Notes: generated by a model from the sequence alone, not told the origin. DNA of 64,000 nt from UBA11612 sp963976395 (GCA_963976395.1 CAXBLG010000004.1:41039-105038); one strand, 5' to 3'; shown: positions 1 to 9,134, numbered from the stretch's first letter. Numbers and translations: made by a program.

Positions 1-203
1 CCTTCCGTGGTGGGCGTCCAGCGGAACGGGGTCATGCCGCAGCCCCAGAACCATGTGCCGAAGCGCACCGGCATGGGCGCACCCGACGCAAGGGCTGTGC
101 CGTTGGTGTTAAGGAAACAGTCGAGGAACGGCAGCGCGACCGTAATCGCCGAGCCTCCCAACATGCCGCGAAGGACCGTCCGCCTATTTATGGAAGAGAT
201 CAT
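1..203 (-). CDS. DUF1552 family protein, N-terminal part (runs off the window)
   Basis: The minus strand reads from an ATG at 203 to the window edge without a stop. The N-terminus carries an arginine pair followed by a hydrophobic run (NRRTVLRGMLGGSAITVALP), a Tat-like leader, then a stretch ending MPVRFGTWFWGCGMTP. This is the usual opening of DUF1552 proteins, which are exported and of unknown activity. Its ATG overlaps the TGA of the DUF1592 gene upstream (ATGA, 200-203), so the two are probably translationally coupled. DUF1552 and DUF1592 genes are commonly paired. Only about 67 codons are visible. Confidence 0.8.
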   Translation of the reverse strand, partial: MISSINRRTVLRGMLGGSAITVALPFLDCFLNTNGTALASGAPMPVRFGTWFWGCGMTPFRWTPTTE

Positions 204-1903
204 GACCTGTTCTCCTGTGGGGTTAACTCAGTCGCCGGATGACGCATATTGGTGTGTTGGATCTCGCCCGCCTCACCGACCCGGTAAAACGCCGGACTTA
301 GGGCGATGCGGCGTAGCATGTAGGTGAAATTGTAGCCGTTTTCGGCAAAATCAGCGATCAGCTGGGTACGCCATGCTGTTTCACTCGGCGCGAGCATCCG
401 GCCGACCGCATAGCGGTACACATTATCAACGACGCACGACACCGTCGCCGACACGCCGCTCAAAACCTCGCCCAATTCCACGGCGTTGCGGAAGGACTTC
501 CCTTCCAGCTCGCCGCTCGTATCAATCGCCACGCCATTTTCTGTTTCCCGGAACTGGCCGAGACCATCGAATTTTTCAAGGGCAAGGCCAATGGGATCGG
601 TGATCTTGTGACAGCCCGCGCACATGGGTTCGGACCGGTGCGCGGTGAGGCGCTCCCGCGCGGTTTTGTAAACCGGATTATCGGTGTTCTGAACCACAGA
701 GAAATCAACGTCGTTGGGCGGCAGCGGTACTTTCTGGCACATGAGAAGTTCGCGCACCGCCATTCCGCGCAAGGTCGCCGAACTGCGGCCCGGGTGTGAA
801 TGCAGGCCCACAAAGCCTATCTGGGTAACAATCCCGGCGCGCGGATCATCCGGCGCGAATTCGTAGGGTTCCCAGCCGTTTTCGGTGGCAACCGGGACAC
901 GATAAACAGCCCCGAGGGCGCGGGTCATAAAAGTCTGGCGCGTGGTGAACAAACCCCGGTAATCGCCTTGCAGGTCGATCAAGTGGTGGGTGATAGTGCG
1001 TAGCGCTTGTTCTCTGGCATCGTTGGCGACCTTGAGACTAAACGCCGGATAGATGGTCGAATCCTTGGCCAACTCGTCGAATTCCTCGAACCCCAGCATA
1101 TCGGCAAAGAACGCGCGCACGCCGTCGGTGACGCGGGGCGAGGTCATGAGCCGTTCCACTTGCGCCGTCAAACCATCGCTCGTATCCAAATCGCCGCGCG
1201 CGGCGGCATCGAGCAGTTCGGCATCGGGCGGCGCGTTCCAGAGAAAGAAGCTGAGTCGCGTTGCTTTGGAATAGGCCTCAAGTTCGCGGCCATTCGGTGC
1301 AGCGGTCTCGACCCGGAACAGAAACTCGGGGGCAACCAGCAACCCCGCGAGCGCAAACTCCAGTCCTTCGTAAAATCCGTCGAGTTCCGCCGTAGCCGCA
1401 CGCGCGACCGCCACCTGAGTATCGAGTTCCCTGTCCGTGAGCGAGCGTCGGTATAATAACTGCCCAATACGCCCGAGAACCTCGCGGGCGCAAACATCGT
1501 CCGCCTCGCCAATAGATGCGGGTACACATTGGACCAGCCGGTCACGATGCTCTTCGCTTACGGTTTGCGCGGCGATATTACGGCCGATGCTGTTGTACTG
1601 CTCGAAACCGGACGGGGTGACGGTCACCTGCGCGGTGCCGACCGCGATCAACCCTTCAGCGCGCACGTCGGGCTCGAACCGCCCGGCGACTGTGATATCC
1701 TCGCCGAAGATGTCGGCGATGCTTTGACGGTATTGCTCGGCGGTTAAGCGGCGCACCGTCGGCGGACCGCCATCCGTCGCAACTTCCACCACTGCGCCAT
1801 CCTTGGCGGTATCGGACGGCACTGCACATCCCACCACAGTACACGCTGTAATGGCCGCGATAGCGGCGACACTGATCCGTTTTATATTTTGAAAAGCGAT
1901 CAA
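200..1903 (-). CDS. DUF1592/DUF1588/DUF1585 cytochrome-like lipoprotein
   Basis: 567 residues. A lipoprotein signal ends in a VVGC lipobox near residue 26. A DUF1587-type segment follows (TVRRLTAEQYRQSIADIFG), then a DUF1595-type segment (LLYRRSLTDRE), a DUF1592 core with ATRLSFFLWNAPPD, and a DUF1588 region with GRSSATLRGMAVRELLMC and a single CAGCH, a possible covalent haem site. A DUF1585 tail (VVDNVYRYAVGRML) closes it. These multidomain proteins are best known from planctomycetes; their reaction is not established. I chose a TTG start because AGGA lies 7 bases upstream and no in-frame ATG is available. It sits between a secreted protein of unknown function and a DUF1552 gene in one minus-strand operon. 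Confidence 0.85.
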   Translation of the reverse strand: MIAFQNIKRISVAAIAAITACTVVGCAVPSDTAKDGAVVEVATDGGPPTVRRLTAEQYRQSIADIFGEDITVAGRFEPDVRAEGLIAVGTAQVTVTPSGFEQYNSIGRNIAAQTVSEEHRDRLVQCVPASIGEADDVCAREVLGRIGQLLYRRSLTDRELDTQVAVARAATAELDGFYEGLEFALAGLLVAPEFLFRVETAAPNGRELEAYSKATRLSFFLWNAPPDAELLDAAARGDLDTSDGLTAQVERLMTSPRVTDGVRAFFADMLGFEEFDELAKDSTIYPAFSLKVANDAREQALRTITHHLIDLQGDYRGLFTTRQTFMTRALGAVYRVPVATENGWEPYEFAPDDPRAGIVTQIGFVGLHSHPGRSSATLRGMAVRELLMCQKVPLPPNDVDFSVVQNTDNPVYKTARERLTAHRSEPMCAGCHKITDPIGLALEKFDGLGQFRETENGVAIDTSGELEGKSFRNAVELGEVLSGVSATVSCVVDNVYRYAVGRMLAPSETAWRTQLIADFAENGYNFTYMLRRIALSPAFYRVGEAGEIQHTNMRHPATELTPQENRS

Positions 1904-1951
1904 ACTATCGTCCTACACTTTGCTTCATTTGCGGTTTCGTTTGCGGCTGCC

Positions 1952-3073
1952 TTACTCGGCCTGAGCCGTTTCTGTTTCCGCCGGCGTATGGATCACAAAA
2001 GCGGGAATCGCCCCAACCCGCATCGCACTAGAGATTGCCGTGCATTTGCCGGTTTCCGGGTCCGGGAATCCATCCGCGAAGTCGTTCAGCGTCTGATACA
2101 GGCCCGGACAGTTGTAGCCGGTCAGAATGGACGTGATGACGCTGGCATGCACCACATGCTCCCAGCGCTGCTCCAAATCATAGTACCCGCCCACAATGCC
2201 CTTAAGTCCGCCATCAGCCAAAAGCTCGCCCTTGAACCGGGCATCGCGAATCCAATGTTCGCTGTGAATGACTTGCTGATGAACTTCGAGATGCAGGTCA
2301 AACGGCTCTGTTGTGACAACACCGTTCACGATTTTGCCCTTGGTGACATTGTGAAAGCGCTGGTCGGGGTGCACGGTTAAACTTTGATACCGCAAGATTT
2401 CACCGGCGGGATCAAGCATCACAGATCCCGTACCCGAATAAAAACCGACCGTGATGTCATCGTCATTGAGCTTGTCGTCAACATCGCTCAACTCGATCAA
2501 CACGGAGTAAGATCCGTCTTTCAACGTCGCGGGTGTCGTGTTGTCGAAATCGCCCCCGGCCATATAGGCGCGGGTACAACCAACAGCGCGTCCCATTTGG
2601 TTATCGATGCCGGGCTCACCATCGAATCCGGTGAAGTTGGGATGGCCGCAGGTGTTCGGCGCCGCTGTTTTGGCAGTTGTTGTGCCCATGCCATCAAGAT
2701 TGAGGCCATGGTGAACTTTGCTTTGATAAGTTTTAAGTCCGTAATTTTTAAATTCTGTGGGGTTGCTACACGCATTCAGGTTTCCACGACGGCCCACAAG
2801 CTGCCCCAACTCTCGCCCATTTTCAGGGGCCGCGAGCCGCTCGCGTTCCGCATCCGGCAAATCTTCAAGGTAAAGCTCGCGCGCGCCTGTGTTGAGACCA
2901 TCAGGACATGCCTCGGGAGTCGCTTCGGCCGACGCGTAGTTGAAATCCCACGCCAGGAATCCGAAAGTCCGGCCATCGGCTTGGGCATAGGCCACGGGAG
3001 TGGATATCAAAAGAAGTGCCATTGAACCGGCGGTAAATCCACCAACATGTAATTCTCGGCGTAAGACTTTCAT
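1952..3073 (-). CDS. Secreted protein of unknown function, partner of the DUF1592 gene
   Basis: 373 residues. I set the start at ATG 3073, which has GGGAGGG 5-10 bases upstream, instead of an in-frame TTG at 3088. A signal peptide is evident (hydrophobic run to PVAYAQA). The mature part has several cysteines (ACPDG, NACSN, NTCGHPN, GCTRAY, NCPGLY, GKCTA), which suggests disulfides in the periplasm. I do not recognise a catalytic motif. It is the first gene of the minus-strand operon that continues into the DUF1592 and DUF1552 genes, so it is probably a partner of that exported system. Confidence 0.7.
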   Translation of the reverse strand: MKVLRRELHVGGFTAGSMALLLISTPVAYAQADGRTFGFLAWDFNYASAEATPEACPDGLNTGARELYLEDLPDAERERLAAPENGRELGQLVGRRGNLNACSNPTEFKNYGLKTYQSKVHHGLNLDGMGTTTAKTAAPNTCGHPNFTGFDGEPGIDNQMGRAVGCTRAYMAGGDFDNTTPATLKDGSYSVLIELSDVDDKLNDDDITVGFYSGTGSVMLDPAGEILRYQSLTVHPDQRFHNVTKGKIVNGVVTTEPFDLHLEVHQQVIHSEHWIRDARFKGELLADGGLKGIVGGYYDLEQRWEHVVHASVITSILTGYNCPGLYQTLNDFADGFPDPETGKCTAISSAMRVGAIPAFVIHTPAETETAQAE

Positions 3074-3248
3074 GCGCCACCCTCCCAAGCGATCCGCATA
3101 TGGCCTTGAATGACACCGGAGAACATCAAATAGGCCAAATACGACCTTTCGGTCTCCGGCACCTCAAGGCACCTGAAGCGATTAGAAAATATCGAAAAAC
3201 CCACGCCTCAGCAATGCAAAGCATGTAACCATTGGGTGTCTCAGTATG

Positions 3249-3285
3249 ATTATTCGTTTTTTTAGGGCCTCTTTTTTTGCGAATT
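3249..3285 (+). promoter_or_regulatory. Bipartite regulatory element, copy 1
   Basis: ATTATTCGTTTTT (3249-3261), then 16 bases, then TGCGAATT (3278-3285). The same two blocks with the same 16-base gap occur on the minus strand at 15513-15549. It lies in the 332-bp divergent region between the DUF1592 operon and the Kst4D-like gene. A perfect TATAAT (3307-3312) with a weak -35 (TTCGCC, 3284-3289, 17-base gap) follows, as expected for an activator-dependent promoter. The binding protein is unknown; the two Lrp/AsnC proteins of this locus are candidates by location only. Confidence 0.55.
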
Positions 3286-3312
3286 CGCCATATTGGCGAG
3301 CGCTTATATAAT
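3284..3312 (+). promoter_or_regulatory. Candidate sigma-70 promoter for the Kst4D-like gene
   Basis: A TATAAT at 3307-3312 is preceded at 17 bases by TTCGCC, which matches the -35 consensus at three of six positions. Transcription would begin about 85 bases before the ATG at 3406. The bipartite element ends at the -35 box. Confidence 0.4.
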
Positions 3313-3405
3313 CGACTTCGCGCCCCGTTTACTCTGTGAGGCGGCGGGACCGTAGGGCGACGTAAATAAACATATACAGATCATAGCCTTGGAGGGGAGA
3401 GCGAT

Positions 3406-4854
3406 ATGGCTGACAGCCTGGAAAAGGAGGCACAGAGCGCGGATGTCATCATAGTCGGCTTGGGCGCGGCGGGGGCTTCTGCAGCCATAGAGGCCCGTGC
3501 GCAGGGAGCAGACGTCCTCGTTTTAGAGCGCGCATCGGCTGGAGGCGGTTCGACCGCTTACTCGGGGGGCTTTGTATATCTGGGCGGCGGCACCCGGGTT
3601 CAAAAACATGTCGGTTTTGAGGACACCGCCGAGGAAATGTTCAAGTTTCTTATGGCCTCCACCCCCGAGCCGGATGAGGAGAAGATCAGACTATATTGCG
3701 ATGATAGCGTCACCCATTTCGAATGGCTCGAAGCCCAAGGCGTGACCTTCGACGACAGTTTCTATCCGCACAAGCACTTTGAGCATCCAACCAAGGATGG
3801 TCTCGCGTGGTCCGGTAATGAGAAGGCCTGGCCTTATTATGAAAAAGCAAAGCCCGCACCTCGCGGCCATAAAGTATTTGTCCCCACCGGCGAAGGCAAA
3901 CTGGGTGAAGGTGGGTTTCACCTTGCCCACACGTTAGCGGATCGCGCCCGTGCTGCCGGGGCGCGCATAGAATGCGACGCGCGCGTTCTGGCGCTTATTC
4001 AGGACGACACCGGCCGCGTGACCGGCGTCCGCTACAAACAATTCGGCGAAGAAAAAACAGCTCACGCAAAACGCGGCGTGATGCTGACCACCGGCGGCTT
4101 CGGCGAAAACAAAGAAATGGCGAAAAAATACAGCCCGGAACTATCCGACGACAAAGTGACCGTTGTGGGCGCACCTTACGCCGACGGCTCTGGCATCGAC
4201 CTTGGCCTCAGCGCAGGCGGCACCACCGGCTACATCGGCGCGCTGATCACCGCGCCGTTCTATCCGCCCGCAAGCTTGCTGAAGGGCATTTTGGTCAACA
4301 AGGACGGGCAAAGATTTATCAACGAAGATTCCTATCACGGACGTTCATGCACCGCGTCGTTCCGCCAGCCCGGCGGTATTGCGTATCTCATTTGCGACAA
4401 CGCAATCTTCGAGCGCCCCGAGTTCGGCAGCCAGCCGCTGATCGATGCGTGGGAAACGGTAACCGACATGGAAAAGGGCTTAGGTATCACCACCGGCGCG
4501 CTGCAAAAAACCATTGCCGCTTACAACGCAAACGCCGCAAAGGGTGACGACCCCACCTTCCACAAAATAAAAGAGTGGCTCCAGCCGCTCGATAACCCAC
4601 CTTATGCCGCGCTTGATTGCAGCGTTGGTAAGGCGACCTACATGGGCTTCACCTTGGGCGGGTTGAAGGTTTCTAAAGACGGTGAAGTGCTGAACACAAA
4701 GGATCAGCCGGTGCGAGGCCTTTATGCGGCGGGGGCCTGCGCCTCGACTATTGCTCAAGACAGCATTGGGTACGCCAGCGGCACTTGCATTGGCGAGTCC
4801 ACCTACTTCGGTCGCCGCGCGGGACGACATGCGGCAGGTCTGGTCCAACAATAG
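3406..4854 (+). CDS. FAD-dependent 3-ketosteroid Delta4-(5alpha)-dehydrogenase-like protein
   Basis: 482 residues, FAD_binding_2 family. The N-terminal dinucleotide fold is VGLGAAGASAAIEA. The segment after it (STAYSGGFVYLGGGT), the middle PAPRGH, and the C-terminal MGFTLGGL and GYASGT blocks are, from memory, the pattern of the Rhodococcus Kst4D enzyme rather than of fumarate reductases. That enzyme introduces the Delta4 double bond into 5alpha-3-ketosteroids. GGAGGGGAGA precedes the ATG. The gene opens the plus-strand side of the steroid locus and has the bipartite element upstream. Which 5alpha or 5beta substrate is used cannot be read from sequence. Confidence 0.72.
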   Translation: MADSLEKEAQSADVIIVGLGAAGASAAIEARAQGADVLVLERASAGGGSTAYSGGFVYLGGGTRVQKHVGFEDTAEEMFKFLMASTPEPDEEKIRLYCDDSVTHFEWLEAQGVTFDDSFYPHKHFEHPTKDGLAWSGNEKAWPYYEKAKPAPRGHKVFVPTGEGKLGEGGFHLAHTLADRARAAGARIECDARVLALIQDDTGRVTGVRYKQFGEEKTAHAKRGVMLTTGGFGENKEMAKKYSPELSDDKVTVVGAPYADGSGIDLGLSAGGTTGYIGALITAPFYPPASLLKGILVNKDGQRFINEDSYHGRSCTASFRQPGGIAYLICDNAIFERPEFGSQPLIDAWETVTDMEKGLGITTGALQKTIAAYNANAAKGDDPTFHKIKEWLQPLDNPPYAALDCSVGKATYMGFTLGGLKVSKDGEVLNTKDQPVRGLYAAGACASTIAQDSIGYASGTCIGESTYFGRRAGRHAAGLVQQ

Positions 4855-4914
4855 TGGCTCGTCTAAAGTTCCCGTCTATTTAAAGGGTGGCCCATAAAAA
4901 AGGAGCTAAACAAC

Positions 4915-6066
4915 ATGCTCGGTGTACGACGGCATATAAGCGGCGTAATTTATGGGTTTATTCAATCTTATAATGCGGCATTTCGATCCGTATGGATTAA
5001 CGTTGGCGCGGCTTTAGGTATTTGCATGGCTCTCACTCTTCCCGTCACCGCAGCCGACGCGCCGCCCAGCGACCTGCCCGTGGTTTGGGTCTTTTCCACC
5101 GGCGGCACCATTGCCGGCACGGGCTCCTCGCCCACCGATTTTTCAAACTACAAAGCCGGTAAAGTCACCGGCGATGATCTGGTTAAGGGCGTCCCCCAAC
5201 TTGCCAAGGTTGCCACCATCCATGTCGAGCAAGTCGTCAACGTAAACAGTTCTGATTTGACCACTGAAAACTTGCTGACGTTATCGCGGCGTATCAATGA
5301 AACTCTGTCCGACTCCGATGTTACGGGCGCAGTAGTGACGCACGGAACCAATACCCTTGAAGAAACCGCCTATTTCCTGAATCTCACTGTAAAATCCGAC
5401 AAGCCGGTTGTGATCGTTGGGTCGATGCGGCCTTCGACCGCGATCAGCGCTGACGGCCCTCTCAATTTATTGAATGCCGTGCGCGTGGCTAGCGCACCAG
5501 AAGCGCGCGGCAAAGGCGCGTTGATTGTACTCAACGACGAGATCAATGGTGCCCGGGAAACAACCAAAACCAACACCTTCCGCGTCGAGACATTCCGCGC
5601 CCCGGATTTTGGTTTTCTCGGTTATGTGGATGAAGACAAGGTTGCGTTCTATCGCGCTTCGACCAAGCGGCACACGGTAAATACAGAGTTTGATGTCAGA
5701 GATTTAAAAGAATTGCCTGCTGTTGACGTGCTCTATTCCTATATTCAGCCGAGAGGAGAATTGCTCCAAGCGTTAGTGAAAGCCGGCAGTAAAGGCATCG
5801 TCTTCGCCGGAACGGGCGGCGGAGAACTTTCCAAATTTGAGAAGACTGCCATTGCAGACCTCTCTGACATGGAAAGATCGAAGCCTGTCCTGGTACGGGC
5901 GAGTCGAACCGGCAGCGGCCGTGTAATCGCCACGACTGAGCACGATAAGATGGGGCTCGTTCCTGCCGACAATCTCAATCCGCAGAAAGCGCGTATTTTG
6001 TTAATGCTCGCGCTGACGCAAACAACCGATCTGGCCGAGATACGCAGGATGTTCGCCGAGTACTAA
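4915..6066 (+). CDS. Exported type II L-asparaginase-like amidohydrolase with Asp-to-Asn substitution
   Basis: 383 residues with a long N-region, then a signal peptide (VGAALGICMALTLPVTAADA), so a periplasmic enzyme. The asparaginase fold markers are present: STGGTIAG (nucleophile-type Thr65), Tyr79, NSSDLT around Ser112, THGTNT (Thr145) and Lys218. In E. coli AnsB the residue after the second catalytic Thr is Asp90, which holds the substrate alpha-amino group; here it is Asn146. The rest of the catalytic set is intact, so an amidase is likely, but L-asparagine may not be the true substrate. AAGGAG lies before the ATG. Only 60 bases separate it from the dehydrogenase gene, so cotranscription is possible. 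Confidence 0.82.
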   Translation: MLGVRRHISGVIYGFIQSYNAAFRSVWINVGAALGICMALTLPVTAADAPPSDLPVVWVFSTGGTIAGTGSSPTDFSNYKAGKVTGDDLVKGVPQLAKVATIHVEQVVNVNSSDLTTENLLTLSRRINETLSDSDVTGAVVTHGTNTLEETAYFLNLTVKSDKPVVIVGSMRPSTAISADGPLNLLNAVRVASAPEARGKGALIVLNDEINGARETTKTNTFRVETFRAPDFGFLGYVDEDKVAFYRASTKRHTVNTEFDVRDLKELPAVDVLYSYIQPRGELLQALVKAGSKGIVFAGTGGGELSKFEKTAIADLSDMERSKPVLVRASRTGSGRVIATTEHDKMGLVPADNLNPQKARILLMLALTQTTDLAEIRRMFAEY

Positions 6067-6542
6067 TGGCGTGCCGGAGGTGACGATTATACGTACTACT
6101 GAGAAATCGATACTAAGATCCGTCAGCTAGACAGTCCGTAAAAATTTCAAACTGTTGGTTTAATTTCGACGGGTTGCCTGTAAACACGCCCTTTTTTAAA
6201 TTTGAAGAGGGACCGATCTATATCAAGATTAGTTTTATCTGAACGAGACGCATTTTGCCGTCACCACGTATAGGCTCTACCGGCGCCCATCTTCGTCACC
6301 TACCGCCACACCATTATTCTGCCTCCTCATTAAATTAAACGGGGTTCTGACCTGAACATAGGCGGTGATGTTCGAGGTTCCGTCAGGGCGTTCGCCCGAT
6401 TTCAAATACATGAATATGAGGAGCCCTTAATCGTACAGCCTCGCCATAGGCGCCTGATTGACAAGAATGGTCACGCATGAGCTGGGGAACAACCCGCTGG
6501 ACGGCCATTTTCTCGGAATCTAAAAAAACCCCTTTCTCTTTA
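6067..6542. other. Intergenic region without recognisable gene
   Basis: Between the asparaginase-like gene and the katG operator I see no coding stretch with a credible start and family match. It is AT-richer than its surroundings. No strong terminator hairpin was found. Confidence 0.5.
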
Positions 6543-6559
6543 ATTAGAATAATTCTAAT
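6543..6559. promoter_or_regulatory. Irr/Fur-superfamily-type operator upstream of katG
   Basis: Perfect 8-1-8 palindrome ATTAGAAT-A-ATTCTAAT centred on 6551. The core TTAGAA-TAA-TTCTAA matches the alphaproteobacterial Irr box (iron control element) as I remember it, and the size and symmetry suit Fur-superfamily dimers generally. It lies 114 bases before the katG ATG. KatG is a haem enzyme, so control by haem/iron status or by peroxide would make sense. I cannot tell Irr from PerR or Fur binding by eye. Confidence 0.6.
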
Positions 6560-6673
6560 CTGATTCGGAGTTGAGGCTTGGGCATGTATTCGCCTCGGCT
6601 GTCGAATTCTGCTGACGCAGGGTCTTCCGCCTGATGCCAGCAAGGAAATTTAATTGAATTCAAGGAGAAAGAA

Positions 6674-9016
6674 ATGTCGACTCAGTCAAAATGCCCCTTC
6701 TCCATGGGACAATCCGGGGGCCAATCCGGGGGCCAATCTGGGACCAGCCGCCGTGGTCTACTCGCCGCAACGACTGCCCTCGCCGCTGCCACTGCAACTC
6801 GCCCTTTAGGGGCTGCCGCACAATCGTCTGGCGGCGGAGCTCCATCACCTCATGCCGGAATGGGTTCGACCGCCGATGGCGGCCCGTCCAACACCAGATG
6901 GTGGCCGGGTCAGATCAATCTCAACATCTTGCATCAGCACTCGCCTGCCTCGAACCCAATGGACCAGGACTTCAGCTACCCCGAGGCCTTTAAGAAGCTG
7001 GATTATGCTGCGCTCAAGAAAGATTTACGCACCTTGATGACCGACTCCCAAGAGTGGTGGCCTGCCGATTGGGGCCACTACGGCGGCCTTTTTATCCGCA
7101 TGGCATGGCACAGCGCAGGCACGTATCGGACTGGCGATGGCCGTGGAGGCAGCGGCACAGGCAATCAACGCTTTGCGCCGGTGAACAGTTGGCCTGATAA
7201 CGGCAACCTTGATAAGGCGCGCCGTCTGCTATGGCCCATCAAACAAAAATACGGCAATCAGATTTCCTGGGCTGATCTTATGATTCTGACGGGCAATGTG
7301 GCGCTGGAGTCCATGGGATTCAAAACCTTTGGGTTCGGCGCCGGTCGCAAAGACATTTGGCAACCCGAGGAAGATATTTATTGGGGCGCGGAAACCGAGT
7401 GGCTGGGAAATAAGCGTTATCGTGGTGACCGTGAGTTGGAAAACCCGCTGGCGGCCGTACAAATGGGTTTGATTTATGTAAATCCCGAAGGCCCCGACGG
7501 CAAACCCGATCCGGTCGCATCAGGCCGTGACGTCCGCGAAACCTTCGGACGCATGGGCATGAACGATGAGGAAACCGTAGCCTTGGTAGCCGGCGGCCAC
7601 ACGTTCGGTAAATCGCACGGCGCGGGCGATCCAAAACTTGTCGGGCCGGAACCCGAAGCCGCACCGATTGAAGAACAGGGTTTGGGTTGGATCAATAAAC
7701 TCGGTACCGGCAAAGGGAGTGACACGACCACCAGCGGCATTGAAGGTGCCTGGAAGCCGAATCCGACGCAGTGGGACAACGGCTATTTCGACATGTTGTT
7801 CGGGTATGAGTGGGAATTGACCACGAGCCCAGCAGGCGCTCATCAGTGGACTCCGAAGAACATAAAGTCCGAGCATCTTATTCCCGGTGCACATGATCCG
7901 TCCGAGAAGTATCCGCCAATGATGACGACGGCCGATTTATCGCTGCGCTTCGACCCAATTTACGAACCGATCTCGCGGCGGTTTCACAAAAACCCGGAAG
8001 CCTTTGCCGATGCCTTCGCGCGTGCATGGTTTAAGCTCACTCACCGCGACATGGGGCCCAAAGCCCGTTACCTCGGACCTGAAGTGCCGAAAGAGGATCT
8101 GATCTGGCAAGACCCGATTCCAGCGGCGAGTCATCCGCTGATTGATGCCAAGGATGCCGCCGCTCTTAAAGCGACAATTCTGGCCAGCGGCCTGACGGTG
8201 AGTGAATTGGTGTCCACGGCCTGGGCTTCTGCCTCGACCTTCCGCGGGTCCGATAATCGGGGAGGTGCTAATGGTGCACGCGTGCGCCTTGCCCCGCAGA
8301 AGGACTGGGACGTCAACCAGCCCGCGCAACTCCGCAAGGTTTTGGCGAAGCTTGAGAGTATCCAGAAAGACTTCAACAGCGCAGCAAGTGGCGGCAAGAA
8401 AGTCTCGATGGCTGATCTCATCGTTCTTGGCGGCAATGCGGCAGTTGAAAAGGCTGCCAAAGACGCGGGACAAACAGTAGAGGCTCCGTTCACGCCGGGC
8501 CGCACCGATGCTTCACAGCAACAGACCGATGTTGAAGGGTTCGCCGTGCTGGAACCGGAAGCCGATGGTTTCCGCAACTTCCAGAAAAAAGCCTATGTCG
8601 TGGCTGAGGAAGACATGCTGATCGACAAAGCGCAGTTACTGACTCTCAGCGCCCCTGAGATGACGGTGCTTGTCGGTGGATTGCGTGTGCTGGGTACCAA
8701 CGTCGGCGCTTCCAAACACGGGGTTTTCACACAGCGGGCCGGTCAACTGACCAACGACTTCTTCGTCAACCTGCTGGATATGGATACCGTCTGGAAGCCG
8801 GTCTCGGATTCCGCCGATGTGTTTGAAGGCCGCGACCGCAAAACCGGCCAAGCTAAATGGACCGGGACGCGTGTGGACCTCGTATTCGGGTCAAACTCGC
8901 AGCTGCGGGCGTTGAGTGAGGTTTATGCCCAGACCGATGCCAAAGAGAAGTTTACGCATGACTTCGTGGCGGCGTGGACCAAGGTTATGAACTTGGACCG
9001 TTTCGATCTGGCTTAG
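6674..9016 (+). CDS. katG: Catalase-peroxidase with an N-terminal Tat-like leader
   Basis: 780 residues, longer than the usual 720-750. Distal haem residues Arg142, Trp145 and His146 (RMAWHSAGTYR), the Tyr268 and Met294 that form the Trp-Tyr-Met adduct, and proximal His309 (GGHTFGKSHG) are all present. A C-terminal, haem-less duplicate domain follows. The N-terminus begins like cytosolic KatG (KCPF) but then carries a GGQS repeat (12-bp DNA repeat around 6709-6742) and SRRGLL plus a hydrophobic alanine-rich run to about residue 50, resembling a Tat signal. Export of folded, haem-loaded KatG would need Tat. AAGGAG precedes the ATG, and a palindromic operator lies upstream. Confidence 0.95.
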   Translation: MSTQSKCPFSMGQSGGQSGGQSGTSRRGLLAATTALAAATATRPLGAAAQSSGGGAPSPHAGMGSTADGGPSNTRWWPGQINLNILHQHSPASNPMDQDFSYPEAFKKLDYAALKKDLRTLMTDSQEWWPADWGHYGGLFIRMAWHSAGTYRTGDGRGGSGTGNQRFAPVNSWPDNGNLDKARRLLWPIKQKYGNQISWADLMILTGNVALESMGFKTFGFGAGRKDIWQPEEDIYWGAETEWLGNKRYRGDRELENPLAAVQMGLIYVNPEGPDGKPDPVASGRDVRETFGRMGMNDEETVALVAGGHTFGKSHGAGDPKLVGPEPEAAPIEEQGLGWINKLGTGKGSDTTTSGIEGAWKPNPTQWDNGYFDMLFGYEWELTTSPAGAHQWTPKNIKSEHLIPGAHDPSEKYPPMMTTADLSLRFDPIYEPISRRFHKNPEAFADAFARAWFKLTHRDMGPKARYLGPEVPKEDLIWQDPIPAASHPLIDAKDAAALKATILASGLTVSELVSTAWASASTFRGSDNRGGANGARVRLAPQKDWDVNQPAQLRKVLAKLESIQKDFNSAASGGKKVSMADLIVLGGNAAVEKAAKDAGQTVEAPFTPGRTDASQQQTDVEGFAVLEPEADGFRNFQKKAYVVAEEDMLIDKAQLLTLSAPEMTVLVGGLRVLGTNVGASKHGVFTQRAGQLTNDFFVNLLDMDTVWKPVSDSADVFEGRDRKTGQAKWTGTRVDLVFGSNSQLRALSEVYAQTDAKEKFTHDFVAAWTKVMNLDRFDLA

Positions 9017-9026
9017 TGAGGATACA

Positions 9027-9062
9027 TGATCTGGCGTCGTCTATCACGCCGGCGCCAGATCA
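9027..9062 (+). terminator. Hairpin after katG
   Basis: TGATCTGGCG (9027-9036) pairs perfectly with CGCCAGATCA (9053-9062) across a 16-base loop. It sits 11 bases after the katG stop and before the convergent SnoaL gene. There is no long T run, so it may stabilise the 3' end rather than act as a strict intrinsic terminator. Confidence 0.5.
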
Positions 9063-9134
9063 CCTTATCCTGAAGTAACGCTCTACGCGGCAGAGCCCTA
9101 CCCCGCTGCGTTCAGCTTGGTTAGTTCCGATAAC

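Noticed and set aside
3406..4854. Fumarate reductase flavoprotein
   Set aside because: The fold is shared, but the internal blocks follow the Kst4D pattern and the context is steroid catabolism.
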